From assembly GCA_002413355.1 (NCBI GenBank), contig DHWV01000112.1, positions 1,373 to 65,372 of the forward strand: a stretch of DNA of 64,000 nt, given 5' to 3'. Below the pieces are notes generated by a model. That model searched no databases and was not told the DNA's origin. It saw nothing but the letters and a program-made list of their open reading frames with translations. The DNA is from Desulfobulbaceae bacterium UBA5173. Lineage in GTDB: Bacteria > Desulfobacterota > Desulfobulbia > Desulfobulbales > Desulfobulbaceae. This document shows, in pieces, positions 16,501-23,804 of the stretch. The position numbers and the translations under genes were made by a program. Each line of letters begins with the position of its first letter. The stretch's first letter is position 1.

Positions 16501-19459
16501 TCGCATTTCCGGTGTCTATGTTGTTGTCGTCACCAACAGCAATGCCGATATGCGTTGGGTTGTCAAAACTTGCTCCGAAAATGCCGTCAGTGTAATCCGC
16601 ACGAAGCGCATCGCCCATGACCGCATGGAGCGCACCGCTATTGTTCGTACTGTCAGCGGAAACGGATGTGGTCAGACTGGTTCTAAAAATACCAGTGTTG
16701 ACTCCGGTTTCCGTCAGGACAACTGTCTCCAGCTCTCCGGTGGTGGTATTCGTCACCACAACAGTGACGGTGTCTGCCTTGCTGGTATCGGTATTCTGGT
16801 CGCCATCCGTCACTTGCAGATACAGCGCGTCACCTTCCTGATAGCTGGTTTTGATTGCGGTGTACGCTGAAGAATCATAGATCACCAGCAATCCGTCCGT
16901 CTGCGCCGGAAGCGAAGCCGCTACAGGCACGGTCTTGATGTTGGGATTGCCGGTCGTATAGGCAGGAACTATGCCCGGCGCAGCGGGTGTGTCAGCAAAG
17001 GTTCCAGAGATTGGATCCGTATATTCTACCTGGACTAACTGGCCGTTGAGCATGTACAACATGCCGCTGTTGTTGCTGTTATTGGCACTATTCGTGGACG
17101 TTGCCAGCGTATTGCGGAAGATGCCTGTGTTCGGACCGGTTTCCGTCAGCACAACATCTTCAGTTTCTCCGGTATTGACATTGGTGACTGTCACGGTCAC
17201 TGTTTCCGCCACAGCGGGATCTCTGTTTTGATCACCGTCTGTCACTTGCAGCCCCAGCGTATTGGTCGGCGAATAACCGGTCGCTGCCGAACTGAAATCA
17301 GACTTGTAAAAATACACTTCGCCGTCAGTGAACGGGACTGTCAGCGGTGTTTTGTTGACGGTTGTCTTGGTGATCGGATCGCCACCGCCCGCAGGATCGC
17401 CAGTCATCACCACGGTGTTAGTGATGACAAATTTGGATTCAGCCAAGGCTTGGTTAATATCAGAGCGTACAGCCACCCTGTATTTGATGACCGCCATCTC
17501 GCCTCGTTTCAGCCCTTGATCGCCGACAACACCCGGATTCGTGTCCGTAATCGTGTAACCAGACGCGCCGAGCGGGAAATTGTCGGCAGTGTCATCAAGA
17601 TCAGGAACATCGCGCAGCAGGGTCACGCCATCGGCGGAGTAAATCTTAAGCGAGGCACTGCTGGGAACATAGGTCGCGCTGTCAGCTGGACTCAGCGTGT
17701 CTTTGATGTTGATATTGTACAGGTCTATGACTGCCCGGTTGATGATGCTGACAGTGTATTCAACCTGCTCGCTCAACTCCATCTTGGTGTCGCCGTCGCT
17801 GACACCTGCGCCATAGGTGACCGGACTGGCCTCCATGGAGCTTTTTCTCAGCACGTAGTCGGGGAAAGGCATGACTGTGGTGCCCATATCCAAATACGGA
17901 TTGCCTGCTCCGGCGACGGAAGGATCTTCGCCCCACGCAGCGGTGATGAGTGTGCCGTCAGTCGTCCAGACAGTTAGGCCGGTCTGATCTTTGTCTGTAT
18001 CAAAAATCCGATAGGACTCAAGAGCCTTGATCGCATAAGTGGCATCCACTGTGCCATTGCCGTCATAATCTATGTTCAAGGTGGTGTCGGCAGCGGCAGT
18101 GACCCACACCGGACTACCGTTGACCGCAGTGGCGGCTCCCGATCCATTGACATCATAGCCCGGCCCCCACGCCACGACAAACTTGTCGGTCAGGTAGCTC
18201 TCCGGGACGAGGGAATAGCTCCAGTCGTGGGTTTGGTTGGCTGTGGCATCCGAGTCTATGGTGCTAACCGCGTAGAATTTCTCTTTGCCTGCGGTGTAGA
18301 AGTGTGCCCCGGATGCGGTAAGCATGGGCACATAGACAGTGTTGTTGGCAGGCACAGAAATAGTACTGCCCTTGACTGTCTGCGTGTCGTAGGTGACAGT
18401 GATAGAAGAGGTGGTGCTGGGGTTATACAGGAACACATGAGATGGGTCGGAAGCCAAGGTGGTCCCCACCGGCGCGTAATAGCTGTTTGACCACTGCTCA
18501 GTGGCAGGAATCGCGAACCAACGGTTTTCGTATGTTGACCCCACATCGCCGGCGATCACATAGACACCGACCGGCTTGTCGCTACTGATCTTGGCACCGG
18601 CGTTCACGCCACCATTCACCAAATACGTTTCCCCTTGATTCAACGTGACCGTCAAGTCAGTTGTGCCATTGCCGTCTTTATCTATATTGACCGTCGTCGC
18701 ATTCTCGCTGGCAATAATATGCACTGATGTATATTCAAATAGCCGATTAGTGGTACTATCTGGGCTTGCAGTAATGACATTCTGCCCGACAGGTATGGTG
18801 TATATTTTACCTTGGTTGCCCACGTCAATAAGGTTGACCGCACCAGCCAGCACCGTACCGGGAGTGATTGACCAACCACCCCGGCTGACAGCAATCGCCT
18901 TGGTTGAACCAATCTTATCGCGGCCATCGTAGTCAATAGTCAGCGGCGAAAGCGGATTAACCGGATTAGCCAAAACAATGCTTTTGCCTGAATTCAGCAA
19001 GTCGTCTACTGTGCCGGGCGCAACGCCATTAGTCAGATCGCCGTCACCCCAAATTTTAGTGGTGCTTTGAATCGGATTTTTGATATCTGCTTCATAACCA
19101 TCTTCCCACTCGTCATAAACAATAATTGTGCCGTTGTCGGTGGCAGTGATGGCGATGACGGTTTGGATGTTTCCTGTCACCGCCGTGCTGATATTTTTTA
19201 ATGATGTCTGAATATCAGCCTCACGCATGGGAACAAAAGTGACCTGAGCAATGCCGTAACTTGCCGCCCACGCATTGCCGCTCCATGCCATCAGCAGGGC
19301 TGCCGCGCCCAGCAGTCGTGCGGTGCGCTGCATCACGTTCTTCATGATGATTCTACCAGATATATTATTGACGACTATACCTGCCGCCAACGGTCTGTCC
19401 GCAAGGACTGCCGCAGCACTAAGGTAGTGATTGAGGGGGCGATTCAGCAATGTCTTCAT
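7535..19459 (-). CDS. Giant secreted multidomain protein with SdrD-B repeats and C-terminal C25 (gingipain-type) peptidase
   Basis: About 3,974 residues. The best start is the ATG at 19459, preceded by AAGGAG; a further ATG at 19495 has no such site. A typical signal peptide (LLGAAALLMAWSGNAWA) begins only about 38 residues in. Then come a region like IgGFc-binding surface proteins (residues about 100-560), a DUF11-like segment, repeats ending VLTETGPNTGIFR (about 720-1000), two cadherin-like repeats (about 1570-1790), and eleven SdrD-B-type repeats (about 1800-3130) with calcium-loop sequences such as DVDGDGVQDAGEPG. After an FN3-like part, the last 340 residues form a C25 domain with H3839 in YVGHSS and C3874 in SMSCSAASFGY, spaced as in gingipains, ending YNLLGDPAVR. 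No beta-barrel, PEP-CTERM or type IX sorting tail follows. A surface or secreted protease-adhesin is likely; its substrate is unknown. Confidence 0.9.
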   Translation of the reverse strand: MKTLLNRPLNHYLSAAAVLADRPLAAGIVVNNISGRIIMKNVMQRTARLLGAAALLMAWSGNAWAASYGIAQVTFVPMREADIQTSLKNISTAVTGNIQTVIAITATDNGTIIVYDEWEDGYEADIKNPIQSTTKIWGDGDLTNGVAPGTVDDLLNSGKSIVLANPVNPLSPLTIDYDGRDKIGSTKAIAVSRGGWSITPGTVLAGAVNLIDVGNQGKIYTIPVGQNVITASPDSTTNRLFEYTSVHIIASENATTVNIDKDGNGTTDLTVTLNQGETYLVNGGVNAGAKISSDKPVGVYVIAGDVGSTYENRWFAIPATEQWSNSYYAPVGTTLASDPSHVFLYNPSTTSSITVTYDTQTVKGSTISVPANNTVYVPMLTASGAHFYTAGKEKFYAVSTIDSDATANQTHDWSYSLVPESYLTDKFVVAWGPGYDVNGSGAATAVNGSPVWVTAAADTTLNIDYDGNGTVDATYAIKALESYRIFDTDKDQTGLTVWTTDGTLITAAWGEDPSVAGAGNPYLDMGTTVMPFPDYVLRKSSMEASPVTYGAGVSDGDTKMELSEQVEYTVSIINRAVIDLYNINIKDTLSPADSATYVPSSASLKIYSADGVTLLRDVPDLDDTADNFPLGASGYTITDTNPGVVGDQGLKRGEMAVIKYRVAVRSDINQALAESKFVITNTVVMTGDPAGGGDPITKTTVNKTPLTVPFTDGEVYFYKSDFSSAATGYSPTNTLGLQVTDGDQNRDPAVAETVTVTVTNVNTGETEDVVLTETGPNTGIFRNTLATSTNSANNSNNSGMLYMLNGQLVQVEYTDPISGTFADTPAAPGIVPAYTTGNPNIKTVPVAASLPAQTDGLLVIYDSSAYTAIKTSYQEGDALYLQVTDGDQNTDTSKADTVTVVVTNTTTGELETVVLTETGVNTGIFRTSLTTSVSADSTNNSGALHAVMGDALRADYTDGIFGASFDNPTHIGIAVGDDNNIDTGNANSVTGVFAKTKILYLSETGDLDRVDPVNVSPVDNTTATTAAVTPAMSNNISDNFNGTSSGWSGNWTASSGAASFFIDTIDGLTVTGDSNNATLDDRYNYSRMFATPLANAGTVSFNYVHAGTENTDVLRVQYYNGSSWITLTSTETGYSTQIANTNASTTESSVISLSTSIPSGAQGLRFTSWFSTPGNPDNSDFDEYVEIRNLTITSAGAAAVPVTFAQAISMANGFNVPQGAAVKVVTHVSSVTGTPTGASVTAELKYGSTTFATLNNPVYDSAAGTLTWTGNLASAVSIPAGQAVSLVVANGASGTSFKIDYDSATKPSRIELPTTTVINIVDVDNNAGNGIQKIGFYDQSVANGSGSLITSGTINAGGIVYLRVKVLDPFGDYDITSLKLAIDGPGTAGDIGVPTPITLTNANIVNAAGDGAAYKTYEYAWQTVNNTGAYNISVTADEGYEGTITDLASSSFIVTAQDLGTPSTTMFISALGGVDAGPQYTAGADAFLRVTDLDEAGAGTVTAVVNGITVTLTETGPNTGIFEADLAAFNNLSQGTVLVANYVDNDDATDISSDTILVPSVTNLPPVNTVPGTQTVREQVQTPVSGVSVVDPNGNLATTQLTVTGGTLNVDLSSGATISAGANGSGTLTLSGTEAQINAALATLQYTSNNGTIADTVTMVSTDSAGTPLTDTDTFNIVVQDPPVNTVPGTQTVSEQVQTPVSGVSVTDTNGNLTSTQLTVTGGTLNVTASGAATVSGNGTASVTVTGNEADINATLATLQYTSNDGTTADTLTVLSTDGTSLTDTDTFNIVVKNQPVIGSRVWLDENGDGKENPGESGIQNVEVYLYSCGPDNDCAAESDNVLQKTTLTDADGEYLIKDVPPGSYVVRTVQKDGSTTTLPTGLQPTNGIATANTTVITVSGGQEYMTADFGYNWVAPTVTTSPGASDTGAIGDRIWSDANGDGVQDPGEPGLSDVTVKLLTDDNSDGVYGGAGDNPSATTVTDSAGNYIFTNVSTGSYVIAVDSGTLPNSTTWTATGDPDATKDGKTTSPIVLAPGDVYLQGDFGYKPAASGSVTGTIYRDVNADACKLAGTATCSDSGDNLLNGGDTGIPGVTVVLKDASNKIIATTVTDSNGNYTFSGVPTGSNYTVSVTDTRNVLGEVVQSGDPDSTLDNQHLITALSGAVSSVNFGYTPAGQTPGKGMIGSTVFLDRDGDNSFDSGEGLEGVAVGLYKGGVVVAVTQTDENGQYQFGNLPAGSYEVRVTTVSLPHGGVGLTNTVDPDTGSDSKSVVTLTVDGSGAVQPNLTQNFGYVGSNTVSGTIWNDVNADGTKVAAETVGFSGVTVALLDSNGNIVATTTTDASGSYSFASLPDATYTVQVTDAAGKLTGLWLSDGPTDGADDNSQVNGYSVKVGGSNPSNNSTADFGFYKDSTSFGGTLWNDADNDGTLDSGETKLAHYPVVLTITYPNSSGTVTMTTLTDANGNYRFDNVMLDENYNSVAGEPTYTITVPGVEGMVSTHTPTTDGLNDGADPATGAGDNQADDPAGEVVTGLVKGETDTTRDFGFIGGATIGDRVWLDVNRDGIQSLNEPGLSGVTVKIYRDNGDGTFNSGTDTLVATPVVTDSNGNYSFAGLPPGNYWVDVTTPSGLNPATPTQGSDAALDSDKTASVGGSMITVAAGQVIDKLDFGYVGTKPLIGDTVWFDVDNDGIQDAGEAGIGGVTVTITKKSDNSVVATVATDAAGHYLVPVDAGDYIVTVTPPSGMMVSAGGPAGKSITVPANTDILSADFGLKLTSGTGYTIGDLIWEDSNGDKTQNAGETGIAGVTVDLYRDGIPVATTTTNASGAYQFNVAQGSTDYEVLVTDRSGILAGGTSTNQTGGNTFPISNLSGDVTNADFGYQSLSIGDRVWLDVDGDGVQDAGEPGMSGVKVELYLDSDGNGVIDTGEPLIRTETTGSDGLYNFSGLSAGKYVVKLADSNFTSGGALNSSFTVTTANVGDDAKDSDDTGSHAVAATLGASSISGTDFGFKVPTGSGSVSGVVWEDSNKDKSTTGENGIAGVTVALYLDRDGNGKLDSGEQLLGTDMTDGAGAYNFANLPAGKYIVEVSGADKLQGLYMTTGSTVLSFEITVTGNEAITNKNFGFAPVVSTYSVLSSFAAYINDDGQTVLEWKTDSEVGTIGFVLERLNEKSGNYEAISDMLPGMLNPPMGGTYRYVDTAAAPGKEHSYQVREVAVNDEGAVAGPFTVKAEKPLPVNKVMAADKSVAGYSRAEQSSSAKQLRQFAAMTQAEQSLASQQQRKIGNTLKLPVTKDGLVYLTANQIAAASGLKQPQVIQHLKARKCLVTLQGKAVPTLFAANGAALWFYGQAPARNDIGQNIYWLELGKKGSVMAVAPQNVSREELASSGQSFADRTKAEENHIPCHLYVNKPVKDFWSWKYLFAQGKEDATVHSVAALDFTGSGDAAVTVNLVNISSKKSGENMPYKVSLYLNGTSIGGAETAETGDWQISKTVSASLLRESNEVKIVSQLNTGVAYSLIYLDSIEVAYQRKYHAQQGELTFGNADVQTSQVAVNGFSDGSVLALDITDPSKPVRMRNELAGTPSDGYTLTVPTQSGHRYFVTENIRPAADTLTADTPSNLHSPANKADYLIISPLHLLPSAKRLAEYRQGQGLTAMVVDIEDVQDEFSHGLAAPEAVHDFLTYVHAKWAHAPRYVALIGSGSYDYKNYLGKGWPLVPSVLVATPEGFFPSDNALADVDGDDGVPEFAVGRIPVFDKAKLEQYIDKVISYEQSAHSGSKTLIAVSDKTDVAAGNFKASTKQVADLMIPKDMTVTRLAVDDLGYTAVHDQITAAMQKGIGILHYVGHSSLIGFGKSNSLLSANNIDAMNPVGPPMVMVSMSCSAASFGYSPMNSIGESAVLRKDGAAVAFFGATGLSKTYLADIIAEGFYGSLLDPATAPRLGDAVLESKRHYLHVKQGQDVSTLDIYNLLGDPAVRMPALP

Positions 19460-19578
19460 CAGATTCTCCTTATTTTTTCGGCGGAATTTTTTCAAAAAAT
19501 ACGCCGGAAATGTGCCACATTGTTCCGAACGGACAGTTGTTCTTTTTTGTTATAAAAATTCAAATTATTGAACGACTT

Positions 19579-19623
19579 AATAACAACGATTCTCATATAG
19601 GATTATATTTTCCGCACGGAAAA
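19579..19623. promoter_or_regulatory. Divergent control region: palindrome and possible Fur-like site
   Basis: The roughly 320 bases between the giant gene and the iron-sulfur gene are AT-rich and hold no gene. Two candidate operators are visible: a near-Fur-like stretch ACAACGATTCTCATAT (minus strand ATATGAGAATCGTTGT) around 19583-19598, and a perfect palindrome with arms TTTTCCG/CGGAAAA at 19608-19623. No clear -35/-10 pair could be assigned to either gene. Confidence 0.3.
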
Positions 19624-19781
19624 ATAGCAAGAAAAATATAAAGGTTCTATGTTACCCCCATAGATAATTCATTAAATTTAATACAGTTACATATTAAGCC
19701 CCGTGTTTTATCAACGAACAGAACAAGCATGTTGAGAAAAATTCTCGACAGAGGATGCGCTTTTTGTTATTCAGGTCGGAA

Positions 19782-20987
19782 ATGGGAATAGAAAACTGCA
19801 CTGAGATAGGCTGTGCCAAATGCGGGGCCTGCATGACGGTCTGTCCGGTCTTCCGGGCGGAAGGTCGTGAATCGCTCACCGCGAGAGGTAGACTGCACCT
19901 GTTGGCCCAATATTCGGGACAGCCGTCCGCCGCGCTGGCGGATATCTTCAGCCGCTGCTTGCTCTGCGGAGCCTGCGAGCAAGTCTGTCCGCGCCAGCTA
20001 CCAATCACCCGGCTTATTGCCGAAGCCCGCAGCCGGTTTTCACTGCTGCAAGGCCCGGCCAGCTTGCACAAAACGGCTGCCTGCGCAGTGCTTGCCCGCC
20101 CTGCCCTGCTGGACAGTTTGATGAAAATCGGCCTCATCCTCAACCATCTTTTGGCTTTGCCAAAAAATTCCGGCCTGCGGCTGAAGCTGGCCTTGGCGGA
20201 GGAGTGCCGCGTGCCAGTTCTTCAACCGCTGCCGGAAAACGTGCCGCAGGACTCTGCGGATGGTCTTTTGTATTTCACTGGCTGCTTCTCTCGCCATGTG
20301 CAGCCTTCGATCACGACGGCGACAAAAGGCCTGCTGCGCCGCTGCGGGCTGGCCGCTCGTATTCCCGCAGATCAATGCTGCTGCGGCTTGGCAGTTTGGA
20401 GTTCCGGCGGGATCAAACAAGCCCGCAAGCTGGCTCAACGAAACATCGCCGCTTTCTCAGGAACAGGGGTAGTTCTTACATCCTGCGCCTCCTGCTCCAG
20501 CCATCTGCGCAGCTATCCGCGCCTGTTTGCGAAAAATGACCCGTGGCATGAGCAGGCACAGGCATTTGCGGCTCGTGTACAGGAATTCTGTTCGTTTTTC
20601 AACGAACGGCTGCATTTTGCCTCAGAACATCGCGGCCTGCGGGTTTTCTATCATGATCCCTGCCATCTCCGCTTTGAACCGGACGGGATGACTGCGCCGC
20701 GCGCGCTGCTCAAAAAAAAAGGCTTCGTCATAACGGAGCCTGAAGATGATCTCTTGTGTTGCGGTCAAGGCGGGCTGTTTCATATAGCCTGCCCCAAAAC
20801 ATCGGCAAAAATTTTTGCCCGTTGCAGCGGAAAGGCACTTGCCGGACAGCCTAACTACATCACCTCAACCTGCTCCGGCTGCCTGATGCAATACCAAGAA
20901 GGATTGGCCCGGCAGGGAATAAAAAACAGGGTTGCGCATCTGGCAGTTCTGCTGGAGGAGGCGGGCGGAGGGGAAATTTACACTTAA
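19782..20987 (+). CDS. (Fe-S)-binding oxidoreductase subunit, GlcF/LutA-like
   Basis: The product has two 4Fe-4S ferredoxin motifs (CAKCGACMTVCP and CLLCGACEQVCP) in the first 80 residues, then two cysteine-rich CCG domains (YFTGCFSRH ... CCCGLAVWSSG and FYHDPCHLRFEP ... LLCCGQGG). This layout is that of the iron-sulfur subunit of glycolate/lactate oxidases (GlcF, LutA) and heterodisulfide-reductase-D-like proteins, which pass electrons from a flavoprotein partner. The partner is not in the window, so the substrate cannot be named. The ATG at 19782, with AGG before it, fits the family N-terminus better than the ATG at 19755. It is transcribed away from the giant gene. Confidence 0.85.
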   Translation: MGIENCTEIGCAKCGACMTVCPVFRAEGRESLTARGRLHLLAQYSGQPSAALADIFSRCLLCGACEQVCPRQLPITRLIAEARSRFSLLQGPASLHKTAACAVLARPALLDSLMKIGLILNHLLALPKNSGLRLKLALAEECRVPVLQPLPENVPQDSADGLLYFTGCFSRHVQPSITTATKGLLRRCGLAARIPADQCCCGLAVWSSGGIKQARKLAQRNIAAFSGTGVVLTSCASCSSHLRSYPRLFAKNDPWHEQAQAFAARVQEFCSFFNERLHFASEHRGLRVFYHDPCHLRFEPDGMTAPRALLKKKGFVITEPEDDLLCCGQGGLFHIACPKTSAKIFARCSGKALAGQPNYITSTCSGCLMQYQEGLARQGIKNRVAHLAVLLEEAGGGEIYT

Positions 20988-21204
20988 ACTGCCGATGAAG
21001 CAAACCGCAACCCGATACCCGAATTGCAAAGCTCATGCCAGAATTGAACCATTCATGCAAACCATGTTATTTTTCTTTTGTTTCTCTTTTTCTTCCAGGA
21101 TGATGGCGTAGATGACAGAGCAAATTTGTACGAAGATAAGAATGGTTGTTGTTACGATTTTGTTGATTATTTTTTATACAGGCCAGAGTAAAAGCGGATA
21201 AAGA

Positions 21205-22086
21205 TTACCCAGTCACCTCTGGACAGACAATCTGATCAGTCAGTTGCGCACCCGAAGAGATGGAAGACTTTTCCCAGACAATACATCGTGATAACTTTAC
21301 ATCTGTACCGATTAACGCACCTGCGCCGACTGCACCCCAATCCTCCAGAACAGCACCTGCGCCGATATGTGCCTGATTACTTATTGCCCAAGCAGGCTTT
21401 TTATCTGCGAGCAGACGACGGTGCAGGTCAAGATAATCCTGCGGCGTGCCGATATCCTGCCAAAAGCAGCCATCTACCCGGACACAGCCAATTTGTCCGG
21501 CCTGAGCCAGCATTTCGTACAGGTCTATGATATGGAAAAAGCCCAGTGCGGGAATCTGGGCGATCACGTCCAGCTCGACCACGTGAATGCCCGTGAAAGC
21601 CAGCAGTTCCTCATGAATCGCGGCGTTACCGAAACCCAAAATTTTGTTGCCACGCACCCGCACCGTGTTGAAGCGGGGAAAATCGTGCAAAGCCATCGTC
21701 ACCGCGCAGCCGCCTGCCGCATGAGCAGCCAGCAAAGCATTCAGGTCAACATCGTGATAAATATCGCCGTTCATCACCAGCACGGGCCCTTCAGAAAAAT
21801 GAGGCAGAGCTTTGCGTAAACCGCCGCCGGTGCCAAGCACTTCCAGTTCGTGCTGAAGAATGACCTCCGGTCTGTCTGCGACAGCTGCGGCGATTTGATC
21901 GGCCAGATGATGGCTGTTAACCACCACTCGCCCACAGCCTGCCGCAGCCAGCTTGTCGAGCAAGATGTGCAGCAACGGTACGTTGCAGATTGGAAAAAGC
22001 GGCTTGGGACAGATAAGCGTGTAGGGACGCAGCCGAGTGCCGAATCCTGCTGCCAGAATCATAGCCTGCATAACTGATTGCGCCAT
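21205..22086 (-). CDS. Sugar nucleotidyltransferase with left-handed beta-helix tail
   Basis: The 293-residue product starts with the nucleotidyltransferase signature ILAAGFGTRLRPYT and PKPLFPICN, followed by GTGGGLRKALPHF and the metal-binding VLVMNGDIYHDV. This family activates a sugar 1-phosphate to an NDP-sugar; mannose-1-phosphate guanylyltransferase and MurU-type enzymes are the closest kinds. The last 50 residues contain short hexapeptide-like repeats (AHIGAGAVLEDWGAVGAGALIG) that form a small beta-helix. The substrate cannot be read from the sequence. It stands alone, transcribed divergently from the UPF0280 gene. The 217 bases downstream of it (20988-21204) hold no recognisable gene. 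Confidence 0.85.
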   Translation of the reverse strand: MAQSVMQAMILAAGFGTRLRPYTLICPKPLFPICNVPLLHILLDKLAAAGCGRVVVNSHHLADQIAAAVADRPEVILQHELEVLGTGGGLRKALPHFSEGPVLVMNGDIYHDVDLNALLAAHAAGGCAVTMALHDFPRFNTVRVRGNKILGFGNAAIHEELLAFTGIHVVELDVIAQIPALGFFHIIDLYEMLAQAGQIGCVRVDGCFWQDIGTPQDYLDLHRRLLADKKPAWAISNQAHIGAGAVLEDWGAVGAGALIGTDVKLSRCIVWEKSSISSGAQLTDQIVCPEVTG

Positions 22087-22173
22087 TTTTTGCTTTTCCC
22101 GGCGGCTGAGATCGGATAAAAAGTTGCGGACGGCAGCGATTCTGCCCGAACTTCATTTTTTTCGCAAGAGGCA

Positions 22174-22929
22174 ATGGCTGGAGCAAAAAAAACACCGCTT
22201 TCCTATCAGGAGCGGACATACCGCAGCGCGCATGATGCCGGTTTGGTCGCCACTGAGGTCAAAATGGCGGAAACAGACTTGCATATTTTGGCGGACAGTC
22301 CGGTTGACGAGTTGGCTCTGTTGGCTGTGGCCAAGGTGCGGGCGGAAATTGAGGGCTACGTCCGTCAGTATCCGCTCTTTCTCAGCAGCCTTGTGCCCTT
22401 GCCGCTGGACAACGCGGCCCCGGAACCGGTCAGAGCGATGCTGGTCGCTGCGTTAGCTGCCGGAGTCGGGCCGATGGCGGCGGTAGCTGGGGTGATTGCC
22501 GAGCAGGTGGGGCGTTCGCTGCTGGCGCAAGGGTTTGCTGAGGTGATTGTCGAGAATGGCGGCGATATTTTTCTCGCCCGCAAGCAGCCAAGCATCGTGG
22601 CGATTTATGCCGGCGAGTCCCGCCTGAGCGGCAAATTCGGCATTCAGCTTCGGCCTGAGCAGATGCCCTGCGGAGTCTGCTGCTCCTCCGGCACGGTTGG
22701 CCATTCCCTCAGCTTTGGGGTCGCCGATGCCGCCGCTGTGCTCGCTCCGACCGCCGCTTTAGCCGATGCCGCTGCCACCTGCCTTGGCAACGCAGTCAAG
22801 ATCCGGGATAAAAAAAGCGTCAGTCAAGCACTGGAAGCGGCCAAGCGCATTGAAGGCGTGACCGGACTCGTCGTCATTGCGGGCGAGCACCTTGGTGCAT
22901 GGGGGGACATTGAGTTGGTGCGGCTGTAA
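22174..22929 (+). CDS. UPF0280 family protein
   Basis: The 251-residue product matches UPF0280, an ApbE-fold-related family found in anaerobes and methanogens. Visible hallmarks are VGPMAAVAGVIAEQVGRSL, VENGGDIFL and the CSSGTVGHSLSFGVADAA segment, where flavin or a related ligand binds in ApbE-like folds. No signal peptide is present, unlike in true ApbE lipoproteins. Its biochemical role is not established; an association with thiamine or one-carbon metabolism has been suggested for relatives. The start lies in the divergent gap after the nucleotidyltransferase gene. Confidence 0.85.
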   Translation: MAGAKKTPLSYQERTYRSAHDAGLVATEVKMAETDLHILADSPVDELALLAVAKVRAEIEGYVRQYPLFLSSLVPLPLDNAAPEPVRAMLVAALAAGVGPMAAVAGVIAEQVGRSLLAQGFAEVIVENGGDIFLARKQPSIVAIYAGESRLSGKFGIQLRPEQMPCGVCCSSGTVGHSLSFGVADAAAVLAPTAALADAAATCLGNAVKIRDKKSVSQALEAAKRIEGVTGLVVIAGEHLGAWGDIELVRL

Positions 22930-22937
22930 AGCGCGAC

Positions 22938-23804
22938 TTACTTTCCCGCCAGCAATTCCTCACGATGCAGGCGGACAAACGCATCCACATCCGCCCGCCA
23001 GTCGCGCATGACGTTCAGCCCCTGCTCCTTTAGGCGGCGATTCTCCAAGATGGAGTTGGCAGGCCGCTTGGCTGGTGTGGGATAATCCGCTGTGGGGCAC
23101 GGTGAGATGCTGCACTCCACCTGCATGGCTTCCAGAAAATATTTTGCTCCCTCAAACCACGTGCAATATCCTTCCGCTGTGGCATGGGCGATTCCAGTCA
23201 AGCCGCTATCCAAGACCTGCTCAATCTGCCGAGCCAGCGTCATTGTCCAGGTCAAAGAGCCAAACTGATCATTTACCACGTTGATTGGACGGTTCGCCAA
23301 AGCCAGCCGCAGCATGGTTTTGAGGAAATTTTTGCCACCAATGCCGTAGAGCCATGCCGTGCGCAAGATGAGGTAATTCTCCATTCGAGCGGCAATTGCC
23401 TCCTCCCCTGCCAATTTGCTTCGTCCATACGCTGAAACCGGGCCAGTCGCGTCTTCTTCACGATATGCCTCTGGCACAGGCTTGCGGCCATCAAAGACGT
23501 AATCCGTGGAGATATGAATCAAGCGGCAGCCAACCTTGCCGCAGGTATCAGCCAAATTGGCCGGGCCGTCCGCGTTGACCGCCATGCAGCAGTCCACCTC
23601 GCTTTCGCAGGCATCCACGGCGGTGTAGGCCGCGCAGTTGATCAGCACATCAGGCCGGACACATTCAACGGCGGCCTGCACCGCCTCGGCATTGGTGATA
23701 TTGAGCTGGCGCGAGGTCAGGGCGCAGATTTCATGCCGGTCAAGCAGGAGACGCACGCAGTCTTGGCCGAGCTGTCCGCCCGCGCCGGTGATCAGCAGTT
23801 TCAT
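22938..23804 (-). CDS. rfbD: dTDP-4-dehydrorhamnose reductase
   Basis: RfbD carries out the last step of dTDP-L-rhamnose synthesis, NADPH-dependent reduction of dTDP-4-dehydrorhamnose. The 288-residue product shows the Rossmann motif GAGGQLGQD at residues 7-15, the family line [21 protein letters not shown], and the catalytic YGRSK tetrad segment. It overlaps the upstream rfbA by 4 bases (ATGA), so the two are translationally coupled. rfbB and rfbC are not in the window and must lie elsewhere. Confidence 0.95.
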   Translation of the reverse strand: MKLLITGAGGQLGQDCVRLLLDRHEICALTSRQLNITNAEAVQAAVECVRPDVLINCAAYTAVDACESEVDCCMAVNADGPANLADTCGKVGCRLIHISTDYVFDGRKPVPEAYREEDATGPVSAYGRSKLAGEEAIAARMENYLILRTAWLYGIGGKNFLKTMLRLALANRPINVVNDQFGSLTWTMTLARQIEQVLDSGLTGIAHATAEGYCTWFEGAKYFLEAMQVECSISPCPTADYPTPAKRPANSILENRRLKEQGLNVMRDWRADVDAFVRLHREELLAGK

